A stretch of 64,000 bases of DNA from Theodoxus fluviatilis (GCA_034096865.1 JAWQFJ010026815.1:37501-101500); one strand, 5' to 3'; positions 25,190 through 41,143 are shown, counted from the first letter of the stretch. A program made the numbers and translations. Notes: a model not told the origin generated them from the sequence alone.

Positions 25190-25620
25190 ATAAGATTTCT
25201 ATTCTGATGAAGCAAACAGTCGCGACCGTGGGGTCTGCGCGCGCTCTTTCCCGCCACATCCCGCGACACCAGCGCCATCTGTCGAGGGGACCGTCCAAGG
25301 CCGATAACTCTTGGCAAGGGCAGGCAACTCTCTGGGGCCGGGGGAATCGCCGCTAAATTATTCATATGTGCTATTGATTGATGTGACAGATTACAGGGCA
25401 GCGCGGACCCCGTCTCTCCGTAAGCCTGTTCCCCTCGCCACTCCAAACAGGCGCGATGCCTGAGCACACAGGCTGCGGAGAAATTACAGCGCTGGACGCT
25501 AATAGGAGCGCTGCCATCGTCACGGCAGAGACAACACAAAGGCATATCGCTTTGACCAGCGGGCGGAGATGAGAGTGTTGGAGGGGGTGCAAAGTAGAAA
25601 GCGTGGCTGCAGTCATTAAG
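25190..25620. other. GC-rich unique segment, candidate regulatory element
   Basis: Contains a CTCF-core-like AGATGGCGCT on the minus strand (about 25268-25278) and the homeodomain/TALE cluster listed next. Low simple-repeat content. Confidence 0.35.
25354..25394. promoter_or_regulatory. Homeodomain/POU-like plus PBX-HOX and MEIS composite site
   Basis: TAAATTATTCATATG (25354-25368) is followed by TGATTGAT (25375-25382), a PBX-HOX core, then TGACAG (25384-25389), the MEIS/TGIF core, one base later. PBX-HOX next to MEIS is a known functional arrangement in animals. Binding here is inferred only. Confidence 0.35.
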
Positions 25621-26867
25621 GGTCCCTTTGAATGCCAACGAGCTTCAAGGGTTGCATGTAGAAGCTGCCTGTGTGAACGCTCGCCTGCCTGACCGCAAAG
25701 AAGTTGGTCGTGGAATGATTTGTGAGAGCGCTCATGCCTACCCTGAGTGTCTTTGATTTGTTGGGGTTTTTTTGTGATACGGTTCTATAACATAATGAAG
25801 TGTAATTTTGCTTCGTGCATGGTACAAAAAAAGGAGAAAAGTTCAAAAGCAATCCTGTAACGCAACGATGACGTTTCTAATACATTTTGATGGCCTTGTC
25901 CGAGTGAGTTTTGTTTTCTTCATGTTTGCTCAGGTCGGTTTTTATTCAGTTGTAAAAACTAATTTGCGTTGAATAAGCCTTCATTTTCTTTCCCTACAAA
26001 ACTGCCCTCTCAGCAGCATTAAATGAGAGGAGAATCATGCAAATGTCATGTGTGCATCGTGAGTACATTCCTGTAAACTTAACGAACCGTGTAAATCGTC
26101 CCTAAAAGCAGACGCGTGCTCGGATGAAAGAACTTTATCTACTCTTCTGAGAAATCCTATTTCGCATACATCGTTTCCCTCTGAAACTGCGAAGTCAACC
26201 CTCAACAAGGAAAAGAGACTGAAGGCCAAAAAAGCCCCACCATTTTACAACTCTTGTCATTTTATGCGCCACCCCGACATCGTGGGGGATGAAAGATTAT
26301 TATCGCACACTGGTTTCCAGGGGAGGTCTGTTTCCATCACAAGCCACGCTTCAACTACACTGAGTCGCGGGCCACCTACGCTGTGCAGCGGTGAAAGCGA
26401 GGGAGAGCGGCAGGGGGAGATGGGAACTCGTTGTTACGGTTTACGAGGTTCTTGAAAGCAGATCAGAGCCGATGGCAGGAAGATTGCGTCCGCCTGCTCC
26501 CTCGTCCCTGCCTCCTGGCCCCGTTGCCGCCGCGTTGTTTTGTGGGGGGCGCCTTTGATAGGGGCAGCCATTTCCAGGTGCTTGGGTGCCAGTCCATTTG
26601 GTCTATCATCATTCCAGCGTCCTGGCTTTTAGCCGCCGTCTGTGGGACCAGAGTCCATGCCTGGCCACATCAAAGATGCTGGGCTCTGTTAGGGCAGCAA
26701 GACAAGTGCACCGTGAAAAGCCTGCCCTGCCGAAGGCGGGTTTTAGTGCACTGCGGTTTTATGCCGCTGGGCATGGAGGGACCGGATGGTTGGCTGAGGC
26801 GGAGTGGGCGTGCTGGCCTCGGGTTATCAGATTGCCGAATGAAGGAATGCACGGTGCCGTGTGCACT

Positions 26868-26869
<2 letters not shown>
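25621..26869. other. Unique non-coding sequence
   Basis: Balanced composition. No supported gene. Confidence 0.6.

Positions 26870-26930
<61 letters not shown>
26870..26930. repeat. (GA)n microsatellite
   Basis: About 30 perfect GA units. Confidence 0.95.
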
Positions 26931-26933
<3 letters not shown>

Positions 26934-28218
26934 CGCGTCCGTAGTCGTGATGGAAGTGGTTTCGAGAAGATAAGTCATCTGTAAGAAATGGAAATGCAGG
27001 GCTGCGGTACTGCCATTGAGCCGAGTATGAAAGGACTAATCTAACAGATAGCTTTCCCGACTAGTCAGACGCAACCTCTATCAGCCAGACTCATATGCAC
27101 GCACGTGTAGTCAGGTCTGTCGATGCTATCAGCCTGCGTATTCGACCGAGACAATTAATCGACAAAGGGAAGCCAATAAACGCGAATGTCTACGATCCGC
27201 AGGGAGAGAAGCGGGACCAGACAGTCAGTGAAACATCCTTTGATCCAACACACTGGAGTCCCATCTCATAAAGCTGAAGGAGCATTATGCCGGACAGAGA
27301 AAGCACGCCGTCCCAGCAATATCCCATGCAGTCTTGAACATCTCTGGCTGTCGTCGAGGTCTCCACGGTCTTGAAGACACCTCCCCCCCCCCCCCCCCCT
27401 CCCCGACCTTGTCCCTGCTGGACTGGCTGTCTGCCTCGGCCCGCTCTCTAATTACAGCCCTGACCCTCCTCTTTGCTGCCATATTAAATCCTGGCGACCC
27501 GATATCTTGGCCCAGGCATATTTCCTCGCCATATTGATCGACCGTGCCGTTATTGTCTCCAGCGGCGATGCTATCATTTGGAGCCAACCAGCAACCCATC
27601 ACACTTCCTCTGTCTTCCCCCTTCCCCTCTCCGTCCCCTCCTCCCTCACAATAACTAGTTACGCCCCGTGACGGTGCCTTATTTTCGGGAATTAACGATT
27701 TACCAATGAGTCTCTAATCCAGCGCACCCGGCCTCATTGATTAGTAAACAAAGGCGCCGCAACGGCATCACGATGACGTTCCATCAGACGCTGTTTTTTC
27801 TGAGAGGGCAGCCAGTCTCGCAGTGCTCGCCCCTTTGTCCCCAGATGAAGACAACGCTTCCACTCCTGCTTCGGGACACGGGACGAGATCAAGCAGGTCA
27901 CGTGGCGCTCTGTAGGAATGCGACCCCGGGCCAATGAGGGCCGCGCACTTGACGTCACGGCGTCATCCGGAGTCTTGATCACACTCCCATGTCTCACTTC
28001 CTCTTCCTGTCTTCCGCGGCCGGAGAGCGACGGTTGCGTCATGCTCTGCCAGCGCGATGAAAGGAACCTCTAGTCACAGAACTGCAATACCGCAATCAGC
28101 CAAATTGGACTGTTTTTCTCCTTTGAGGACACAAGACAATTTTCTCTTGGTCATCATTAGCTGTGAACATTTCTCTCGAGGGAGTACGTTTAGTTTTAAA
28201 AAAAAGATACAACCCCAA
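26931..28218. other. Unique non-coding sequence
   Basis: Contains a C17 run at 27383-27399 and two GCCATATT words (27475-27485, 27527-27537) close to the YY1 core. A CRE word TGACGTCACGG lies near 27951. Confidence 0.55.
27733..27754. promoter_or_regulatory. Overlapping homeodomain, FOX and SOX/TCF words
   Basis: TTGATTAGTAAACAAAGG combines a TGATTAG homeodomain word, GTAAACAAA (forkhead) and ACAAAGG (SOX/TCF). The overlap is notable, but each word is short. Confidence 0.25.
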
Positions 28219-30945
<2,727 letters not shown>

Positions 30946-32196
30946 GGAACACAAATCAGCGATCAAAACTCCCTGAACGACTCACTTCTACCACTTCTTG
31001 ATGCATGTTCTCACATTACAATTCACCAGATTCAAATAAAGAGATCTTCAGCTTGAAATGTGCATGGACTGGTGGCGGTGTTCAGGACAAGGGCAGGCAC
31101 CAGATCACATTAGCTCGGCTGTTGCACACTGGCGTCTGTCCTCTAGCCACCACTGCCCAGGAAGACGACGCATTAGTTGACGTGGAGAAAACGCAGACGG
31201 GTGTGGATGACTGCGTCTCCATGCAGGGATGTCAACAGAGTGCGTGCTTGCCCCTCCCTTCCCGAGCCCCTTGCTCATCAAGGGGAGACAAACAGGCGCT
31301 AATGGCTCGGGGGAGACAACTCTGTCAGACACCTAAGGGGCGTCGAGGCGTTGGCGACATCCGCACATCTCGCCCTCAGTCTCCTCGTTAGAAGCAATAA
31401 TACTTTCTGAGTCATCGAGTGAGTTTGAAAATTTGAAATTCGCTCCGATGACATTAATTGTTGGGATTGATTTTTCGGGGTCTCTCGATCATTGGCAGAT
31501 GGTTGGGAATCTGACAGGTCTGAATCGAGGGGTTTCCCCACTGACACAATCAGGAAGGAGGGCTGACGCAGGGATGCTGTGAGTCAGATAGCCGGAATGG
31601 CAGGAGCTTTCAAGTCTGCTACCCTGTGCCACCCTGTCCCCCACCCCCAGCCCCTCCTTTTCCCCTATGACCCCTCCTCTCCCTCCGCTTCCTTTTCCTT
31701 CCCTCTCTCCTTTTAGTCTCCTTCACGCCCGTAGGTGAGGGGAATTGCCCCATCATTCGATACAAATTGTCCGAGAAGCAGACGTCAATCACGAGGGCTA
31801 TGATGAGAATATTTCTTCTGCGGACTCATCAAACACTTCCTGGTGGTGCTGAGGCTGGGGCTTGGGCGGGGATGGGATGGGATGGAAGTCTGGGAGGGAG
31901 GGGGAGGGGAGTACGGGGAAGAGGGGAGGGAATGGGTGTCACAATGGTACTGCCCGCTCTTCCACGCCAGCCCCTAATCCCAGGACGGAGGCCCGCCAGC
32001 CCGCCTCAATGCTGGCGTAATTGCTAACTGCCCCACAATGGGCGCCTGCCACTGAGGGAATTTGCTGAGGACGCCACGGACGAGCAGGCTGTGTGGAGGC
32101 AGGGGACGCGAGGGTCCTCCATCTCTAGGGACGGGGCGTCCTCCCTGTCCTCCAGATCCTCGCCTTCCCACGCCTCTGGGTCATGAGGTGCCCGCG
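30946..32196. other. Unique non-coding sequence
   Basis: Holds a minus-strand copy of the dispersed GTTTGTCTCCCCTTGATG motif (31275-31292) and GGGGGAGACAAC near 31310. C-rich at 31620-31720, G-rich at 31850-31930. No gene seen. Confidence 0.55.
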
Positions 32197-32410
32197 CTCC
32201 ACAGACGCCCTGGAAGACCGGAGACCTGCTCCGCAGACGGTCTGGGAGGCCAGGAACTTGTTCAAATGTCGCCCTGAAAGTCTGTCAACTTGCCCTAAAG
32301 ACGTTTTAAAAGTCTGTCAACTTACCCCACAGACGTCCTGAAAGTCTGCTAACTTGCTCCAAAAGAGGTGCTGAAAGTCTCGTAACTTCCTCCTACGATA
32401 ACCTGAAACG
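32197..32410. repeat. 32-bp minisatellite, six to seven decayed copies
   Basis: Best copies are at 32273-32304, 32305-32336, 32337-32369 and 32370-32401, each starting CCTGAAAGTCTGTCAACTTG or close, and most ending in AGACGT. More diverged copies extend left to about 32197, and one further word occurs near 32523-32540. Divergence rises toward both ends, as expected for an ageing array. Confidence 0.85.
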
Positions 32411-33650
32411 CAGATGTCTTCCCAAGATCTTCTTGGAGTATCTACGTTAGTCTTTAAGGTGCAACGAATAAAAAGGGATGTATTTTCATAAGTTGTGCTA
32501 CTAACATGATAAGATGGTATTATGAAAGTCTTGCAACTTTCCTCAATGTTGCTTTGGGAGTATCTGTTCAAAATCCGAAACGTAGTGGAATCCTAAATTA
32601 TCTCGCAAGGCTGCACGACGGAAAGGTTTGTTGCCCTGAATCAGTGAACGTGTAACAGCGCAATGCGGAGGTGTTGAATGAAATTTTTCAGGGTCACACG
32701 ATGAGTGCACAAGACGATCTGTTGATATGAAGGCACCCGTATTTTAAGTCATCACCCTTTCCCCCTCGCTGTAACAAGATGAAGCCTTGCTTGAAACACT
32801 TTCAGATCGGAGTTTGGGTCTTAGAAGTTAAAGATTAGAATCTTGATCAGTGATTGCATTTGAGGTACCAATAGCATTCTTACTCCTGATGGGTTTTTTT
32901 CGACCTGGACTCTTGTGGCACGATGTGATCTTCAAAAGGTGTCAATGCCTCGGGACTGAAGTTGTGTCCTGAATGAAGTCCAGGGAAGATCAGTTTACAG
33001 CTTTCATGCAATATAACAGCTTTGTGGTCGAAGAAACAAAAAATCAACGTCATGCTTGGACCTTCTCTCTGTTATTCCTGGTAGAAGGAAAATATCGTTA
33101 GCGAAGAGACGGGTGACGACCTCATAAATCATGAGACATATTCAGTTCAGCCATGCAGCGCTAAAAATCATAAAATCAACAACAGCCCGGATCTTCTCCC
33201 TTGAAAAGGACATCTTCTCAGGGGCATTCATTTGTTACGACATTGAATAATTTAGGACCTGCGATGAAAAAAATGCTACGACTGACTGGCTCCCAAAGCA
33301 ACCACGACAAACCCGGTCCGAGACGGAAAGTGATCCGTGAAAAAGGCTGGGATCCGTGACATCAGCACGGGCAACAGCAGAATTTAGCTGGCGACCGGCG
33401 TCGCTCCAGAACGTGCCCAGAAGCGCCTGTAATCTTCGGGGAGAAAGACACAAAAGCAGAAAATGGAAAGATGTAACGCAACCTCTTCGAGAACGCGAGA
33501 GGAGGCAAATTGTAGGCGCGATTCCTCTCCACCGTAAAAACTCTGGCATCCATGCATGCTAGAAGCAGCAGTGGTGTGAGAAGGCTGGATCGCACCCCGG
33601 CTTGACCGCCTCCACGGCGCCAAAATCCTCACCCCTGGGACCTGGCCGTC
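32411..33650. other. Unique non-coding sequence
   Basis: AT-leaning, with no repeat and no supported gene. Confidence 0.6.
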
Positions 33651-34195
33651 ATGGAGGAGGAGGGGAAGAGGTCGGATGTGGATAGGAGGGGCGAGGGGAT
33701 GAGGATGTTTAAGGAGAGGACGTGGGAGGAGAGGGGGGGGGGGGGAAGAGGCAAGAAGAACATCGCACTGGCCGCTTAAAACTGGATACTCTGCAGTATT
33801 ACCTCATGCAACTTTTCCACCGCAGCCTCCCACACTGCTCGCATCCTCACCCCCTCATGCCTCCTATCAAACCCGCAGAACCCACCACCTCGTCTCATTG
33901 ATACCCACCGCTATCCCCATATCCACCACTAAATCCTCCTCTTTCCCCTCTTTGGGTCACCCTACCCACCCCTTTCCACACTCTCGCTCACCCTTGTATG
34001 TAACTCTCCTTCTTCTCCTTGTTCCCTCTTATGTCATACCCACCCTTATCCCCTTCCTACCCTCTTCCACATTCTCGCACAGTCTTCTCTATAAGATTTC
34101 TTCTCGTCTCCTCTTCTACCCTCATCTCCCCACCCCCTCCAACCCCCCAGCCACCACCCTCATACTCTTTTCGTACCCCCCCTTGTCTCCCTGAC
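33651..34195. repeat. Purine/G tract followed by pyrimidine-rich low complexity
   Basis: GGA-rich DNA with a G13 run (33733-33745), then from 33830 a C/T/A-rich strand with CCACCC and CCTCTT words. Confidence 0.75.
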
Positions 34196-36353
34196 GGCTC
34201 GTCACGCTGGGGAGACAGGACGAGGCCGTGGCGAGGCCGCAGCTGTCAGAAGGGACACTCCAGTACAGGGAATTTTCATTTTTCTGATTGCCGCATCGAC
34301 AGATCTGATGGTCCCCGACAAGAGCTGTCTGAGCAGGGCTCCATCTGCTCTCTCCAGAAATTGCTGTTTCCCCGCGCCTGAAGAGCGCCTGTCCGCCTGC
34401 TGGAGGAGGAGGAGTTTTCCCCCCTTGATATTTTTTAATGTCTTCCTCGCCCCTGACGAGATGTTACAAGACAGCTCGTTTGGCTGTCGTGTAGAGTTGG
34501 TTTTTTGCACCGCCTGAGCTGCTTTAAGTTTGATTTCGTGTTTTCGAGAGATAGTAATCATGTTTACGCCGCACCTTGCCGATGCGCGTTTGACTTGGCT
34601 TGACCCATCTGATGGGAGGGGGAGTGGCGGAGGAAAAGGATGTACAAGGAGAGCGTGAGCCGAAACTGGAGCAGCAGAAGCAAACTAGGTGGGCAGGGGA
34701 AGGAATTGGGGATAGAAAGAGAACGATTTACTGATTGGGAAAAACTTTTCCTTCACGGCTTCTAACCCGAGTAGCGAAGGGTACGGATCCCGCTCTGTTG
34801 AATATTATCCCACGGAGCGGAAGAGATTTCTCCCAAACCCTCGGCGAAAATCCAATTTAGGTTCCCGATGGCAGCTCGATGGTAGCAACAACAAACTTGA
34901 TACTCTCACCTGCTGAACCAATATTGACCATTGCCCTGAGTCCCGCTGTTTTGAAACGGGGACCTTTGCAACTCGGGGCTCGATGCCGACAAAAGGACCC
35001 CGAGTATGGAGCTTGCTAGCGCTAATCCTTGCTCCCAATGCCATGCGTCAACTGGAGTGGGGCGGCCTGACCAGACCAGGCCCTGGTGCCTAGCTCCAAT
35101 GGAGCAAACTAAGCATGGGGAGGGACAGAAGAAAAGTTAGAGAGTGTAAAGGCGGGAATGGATATGGCGAGTTTGGGTTGTTGAGCTTTGGGTTTTATAA
35201 AGAAAAGAGAAAATGGTCATTGGTGACAGATCGCTGTGAAGGCACGTGCGGGTTAGGGATGAGCGACGCCAAAGGGTGAGGTGGGACGCTGATGGTGAAT
35301 GGGCCGTAAGTCCGCCTGCGTTACTCAGGGGATCGCCTTGTGTGGACAGGTTTCCAAACATGGGCAGCAGATAGAGTACTCGCACCCAGACAGCCATACC
35401 TTCTTGCGCACCTCCTGGAAAAGCCGTTTTTTCTTCCTGTTGTTTACCGCCCACTCCGTTTCACACTTGTGGACACCTGAAGCAGCTGTGTTGGGACGTA
35501 CGTCTTCACAGTGGCAGCCGTCATTCTTGCGTAGAGCCTTGACACTCTCAGCATCCATTTAAGAAAGGCGTTTCTGGAGCAAACAACTCTGTATAATATA
35601 TTGAACATCGGAACACCTGATTTACCTCATGGCAATAATGGATATTGGTGAGATAATGATGGTCGGAAAGTCAAATTAAATCAGTGTGTCACCTACTCGG
35701 TGGCTGTTCTGATTTACCTGTCAAGAACTGAGCAAAATGAATGTAAAAACATTCACCCGGAAAAAACTGTACCTGACTACTCGTCGATGTGACTAAGCAT
35801 ATGTTTAAATGAAGAGAGGGAGGTTTAGGGTGTCTGTATCGGGCATCAGAGAGAAAGAAGGAGCGAGGCGGGAGGAGGAGGGGGCGGAGAGTGGGGACTG
35901 TCGAGCGTAAAGGGGAAGACGAAGGTCAGAGGTGTGCCTACAGGATTTTGCTAATCTCTGTAATCGGCCATGTCCTTTCTGCTGGGCCAGACCTGCACAA
36001 AGACCGTCTCCAGCCACCTGGAATCGCTCGAGGCCGTCAACGTGGCCGCCACAGCGGTCAGTCTGCAGCAGTCCTCCCGCTTGACCCTTCCTCCTTGGAA
36101 CCCCCCCCCCCCTGCTCCCTCCTCCAAACCCCCTCCCCCTCCCGTTCTAGCTCTAGCCCTCATTCCGACCTCAACCCACACTTCCTGCCTGGCCAGCGGT
36201 TTTCTCTTCCTCTCTGTTGCTGACCACGCGTGGAGTAGCCCCGACCTTCCGCTTAGTCATTTTTGCATTCATTTATCAGAAAGCGGACGTGAAGTCGTCT
36301 GGCCGCCCTGCGCTCTCTCTCATTTGGCCCGTGTCCCGCCCTTTGTGTCTGAG
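34196..36353. other. Unique non-coding sequence
   Basis: 34216-34500 is GC-balanced with E-box (CAGCTGTCA) and TGACAG words. 34750-35060 is unique. A C-rich patch lies at 36100-36150. No gene recognised. Confidence 0.55.
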
Positions 36354-36392
36354 CTAATTAGAGTCGGCGGGGGCAGTCATTAATTAGAGGGA
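36354..36392. promoter_or_regulatory. Paired TAATTAGAG homeodomain sites
   Basis: CTAATTAGAG (36354-36363) and CATTAATTAGAGGG (36379-36392) place two palindromic TAATTA cores 26-27 bases apart in an otherwise GC-rich stretch, with the same GAG to the right of each. Confidence 0.35.
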
Positions 36393-36670
36393 GGGTGACC
36401 CCGGTCGCCCCCGAATCGCCTCCCGGCCGTCCCCGCCCGCGAGCGTGCCAGTCTCGCTCTTCCTGCCCGTCTAAGGAGCCGCAATTGCGGGCCAGGGTTA
36501 ATTTAGTGAGAAGAGCTCAGGGTTTAGTGAGAATGGGCTCCGTGGGAGACTGGGCCCTGTCGTTAAAGGGAAAAAGAACGGACGTTGCCGTTCTTGTAAT
36601 GGGGCCTCTTGTCTTCTGGAAGGGAAATGTTCACGGCGATGAGTTTTCCTCCTGCTGTAGCAGGGAGAAA

Positions 36671-36690
36671 GGGAGGGAGGGAGGGAAGGA

Positions 36691-36763
<73 letters not shown>

Positions 36764-36910
36764 GGGGGGAGGGGGGGGGAGGAGTTAGAAGGAACTGTGA
36801 GCTCAGACATGCAAAATGACAAAATAATAGTCGGCTCGTGCCAAACTTCTTCAGTTGACGAGCAGATAGTGCTGAAAACGAAAAGACAAAGTCAGGCAGA
36901 CAAACACAGC

Positions 36911-37004
<94 letters not shown>
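36671..37004. repeat. (GGGA)n(GA)n, G runs, and (CA)n(GA)n
   Basis: GGGA units then (GA)n to 36761 and two G8-9 runs. After 130 bases of unique DNA, CA units (36914-36945) switch directly to GA units (36946-37004). Confidence 0.95.
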
Positions 37005-37007
<3 letters not shown>

Positions 37008-40000
37008 CACACTCACAACCAACACCCTACTGCCAGCACAGTCCCCGTTGCAATGGCGCCGAGGGCTGGGGTGACTTCATTACGACTGTAATCTTCTGCG
37101 GCAACGGGAGACTCTGTGTTTATTTAGAAACGTGGTCTCGATGAAGCTTGTTTCTCTGTTATCACACTGCATCGTCTGACACTAATTGCTGTATTCATTT
37201 CCTCAACCGCCCCGTTTGCCCTGGGAGACAAAGCGAGCCGCAACCTCGCTGATACACTTGTGTCCTGAGCAGAAACATTTTGCCGTCTGGCTCGTGCTTT
37301 GCAGGAATGAAGCAGACGTTCCTACACACCTAGCGGTCATGGCGTGTCTCCTTGGCAGGGAGGCAGAAGGAAAGACTCGGCCTGGGCCCCTGACTGGGCC
37401 TGGCTGCGTGGGGTTTACGGCGGAACTCCGACGGCTGAGAAGAAACATCCCGTAGCCTTTTGTCCCATAAAAGGATATGCAGTTGAGCCCTAGGGGTTTT
37501 CCTACACCCTCCGCCGTCGACACATATTTTGCGTGAACTCTGAGACGACAGGGAGGATGAGTCCGCAATCTTTCAGGATTGTCTTTCCTTTGTGTGGCTT
37601 TTACGTCTGCCTATGGCTTGAATCTTTGAGGGAGTTTTATATCGTTTGATCGTTGTCACATTTACTTCTGCTCTTTTGCAGAAAACTTTCTCGCATCTGA
37701 GCCTATGTAAAAGCTTCTAGAAAGGATTCTCAATGTTTTTGTCATGCGCAAGCATGTGTCGTCACTGGGTCACTTGAGGTCAACATGAAAACCTAGTCTT
37801 CTAGTGGCGTCATGTACACACCATCAGCTACAGCCCACATCTCGACTTAGGAGTCTGGCATGCTACCTGTTCTGTCCTGCATCGCTATGAAAAATCTCGA
37901 CGCCTCTTATGCAACCTCGTGGAAAGACAAACTTTTTTTCACCTGGTCTTTTCTAAAAATCCTCTCTTCCTCTCTCCCGTCTCACCCCCTCCTTACCTCC
38001 GACCTTCCCCCTGTTTTTCAATTCTATCCCCTAACCCCCATCCCCACGACCTCCCTTGCTTCTTGTATTCTCCCAGCCATCCCAGCGAGGGCCAGCGGGG
38101 AATCTTGTTGGTGCACGATCAATATTTAAACTTTTTAGGGACTTTTTGGTTTTGCGAGCGAGGGCGGGAGGCCGCCGCTTGAGTTTAGGGGGCTCTGTGT
38201 TTGAACTGCCTGATCCACCGTGTGGGGCCAAGAGGGGTGAATCGGGGACAAAGACAGATCCCCGGCTCCTCCTAGTCTCCTCGGCTCTCCCCAACACAGG
38301 CCGCCATTTTTTTCCTCCTTGGTGATGACTAGAGAGCCTCGCCCAATAGCTCCATGCCTTTCTCCTACGGCGTCACGAAGATGAGGCACAGAGATTTGGC
38401 GCCCTGGGACGAAAAGTTTTTTCCCAGCCGTAAACTTCTATGCTGTCTTCCTGTGTATTCGTGTGATGGGAAAAAGTTGGCGGTGTCGGACCCCGAGGAT
38501 GATCAATCATGGCGAGGACAATGTAGGTCTTTTTTGTAATAGATCTGTCGCAAACTGAGGTCAAGGATTGGATGAGCGAGAGTGGGGCTACATGGAATTC
38601 CAGGGTCATTAAAAACTTGCTGGAAAATCCCTTTTGCTGTTACTGCGCAAGCAGTAAATCTATATTCTTTGTGGGTTTTTTTAATATGCTTTTCTTTCTT
38701 CATTTTAATGTTCAAAAGTAGTGTTGTATCGTGATGTTAAAAAGGACCTGACGGAAACATGCGAAAGAATTCAACCAGAATAATTAATCTTTATCTGACC
38801 AACGCATTCATCCAGCTGAGGATGACGGTAATGATATATGGGAACCAGTGGTGTATCAAGGAGATGATTTCTTTTCCAAAGTCCCGTGCAAACTCGCCAA
38901 GTACTGACCACTCCACCCGGGCCGTGATGAGGCCATGTCCTCAGTGACAGCCATAATCGGCACTTCCTTCTGTGGAGAGCGGGGATCGGCCCAGCTAAGT
39001 GAACCGCTGTGGACACAAATTCACTTGAGCATTCAACAAATACATGTTTCGCAAATAAGTTTGACACGGAGGCCCCCGGTGTTGACATTCTTGTCAGTCG
39101 CGCCGTGTGCCCTGGACCCCGAGCACAAAGCGTTATGTGCCTCCTTTTCAGGAGAGTTTTTGCCCCCGAATTATTCCCCCTTTCGCACTGTCATAGCCGC
39201 TGATTCAACGTCAATGGCGGCCATGTTGATTTTAGGGGAGTGCGGCTCGCCCTGGTTTACCTTCTTCCTTGCCCCAGTGCTCCACGCCAGTCCGCCTGGA
39301 GTCGGCAGCGGAGACAACCGCAGTGGGCACCCTCTGCTTGATGAGAACAAGGAAGGGGGAAGAGGGGGTACGAGGAGGGGTGCTGGAGGTGTCTCAAGGA
39401 TAAAACTCGGACAGTCGCAAGAGGCGAAGGAGTGAAAGTTTGGAGGTAGACTTGGCCGAGGGTGGCGCATGGGAAATGGGAAGTGGGGTTGGGGGGGTCT
39501 GTATGTGATAGGGGTCAGAGAGACCACCACCTTTGCCCTCTTATCTACGTCACTTTTTCATTTCCGTTCTAGTGGCTTCCTCCCCCTCGCGTCCCAGGCA
39601 ACGAGAGGCTGTCAAGGGTTTCAGGGCGGAGACCCTCTGGAGACACTGTACACCGTGGCCAGCAGCACCTCTGCTTGGAGAGGGAGTGTAGTGAATAGAG
39701 GAAGGAAAGCACACATGAATTGTCCAGAACTACGACGTCGGGCAGCCCGACAAGTTTTACTGCTATATAGATCGGGAAAGATAAAGGAAAAGTTGTCCAT
39801 ATTTTGGATAATGTTTTCATTTGTGTTTTTCCTTAGACAAGTGTTGCAGGTCCACTGGCGGAAGAGAGAAAAAAGGTAAAAAGAAACTTTCACAAGGCCA
39901 GGCCAAACGATACCAGTCGCGTTCGTTAGAGGCCCGTCCCCTTTCCAGTGACTGCCCTGAAGCTGAAGGTTGCCCGTCCCGGTAATCTTGTCGAGGCCTG

Positions 40001-40978
40001 ATTCCAGTTTCTGCGGGAGAACTGATGTTAGTTTGCCATGCACAAAGCAATAATTTCCAATCCCCTTATTCAGAGAGAGAATCTGCTGGGGTTGCCTTGG
40101 GCTGTGGACTCGGTCCAAGCAAAAAACACTAGGTCCTCGCCTGCATCCAAGCCTTGGGGGGTCGGGAATAGGGACGGGGTAGGGAGGGGGAGGAAGTGTA
40201 GACATTGATGGAAAAGGGGGGAGTGTTGAGGGTTAGGAAGGACGAAACACAATGGCCATCGGAAGGTCTATAAAGGTTAACAGTGCCAAGCGCGTATAGG
40301 TAATATTTTCATCGTTCATCGATTACATTTTTTAAAAATAACTCTGAGATGATTTCATGGTGAACATATGAGGAAATCGACCAGACGATGGCAGTAGGTA
40401 CCATGCAGAGAAGAAACAAATTAGCGGGGAATACCGCGATGGAAGAGGGTCATACAAGATGGAGCTCGCACAGGTGGAAGCGGATAGGTAGGGGAGTGAA
40501 ATTTGGCACTCGCGCTCTGGATGCAATGGCAAATAAACAGCACCGCTTCTTGAAAGCGGCGGAATGAAGGCCAAGTCAGCGACGTTGAGAAAATGGAGAG
40601 AGAGGACGGGGTGGCTGCTGGAATGGATGGGGAGGAGGGGCGGGGAGCACTTTAGCCGAACGGAAAGGCATTCTAGCTCCAAAGACGGGAAGTTGGGGAG
40701 GGGAAGGAAGGGGGGGCAGTCGAGGGGGCTGAGAGGCAGTCGCTGGCCTGGCCCCGGGGTAGGGGCGGGGGAGAGGAGGGGAGGGGGCGGGGAGGGAAAG
40801 AGGAATAGAGAGGCAGTGGCCGCGCGCCGATGAATTGGCGGCGTTGGCCGGAGGCTAAGTCCAGTAATTCCCAGTGAATTACCCCGTGTTTGCTCGGCGA
40901 CGTCTTCAGCGCCTAGGGAACCCGCTCTGCCAGGCAGCAGCCTGCACTGGTCTACAGACGGTGCCCTCCTGACTGTGC
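37005..40978. other. Long unique non-coding segment
   Basis: Almost 4 kb with no microsatellite. Words noted: a direct repeat of nuclear-receptor half-sites GGGTCA-CTTG-AGGTCA (37767-37782), ATCAATATTTAAAC (ONECUT-like, near 38118), and YY1-like sites at 38300 and 39211. Frames of 80-190 residues exist on both strands, but none has a recognisable domain. Confidence 0.5.
38300..38310 (-). promoter_or_regulatory. YY1 consensus
   Basis: GCCGCCATTTT, the exact reverse complement of AANATGGCGGC. It lies just after a CACAGG and before a T run. Single-site evidence only. Confidence 0.3.
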
Positions 40979-41028
<50 letters not shown>

Positions 41029-41054
41029 GGGAGGGAGGGAAGGAGGGAGGGAGG

Positions 41055-41085
<31 letters not shown>

Positions 41086-41143
41086 GGAGAGGAGAGATGA
41101 GGGAGGAGGAGAGGAAGGGGAGGGAGGGAGGGAGGGAGGGAGG

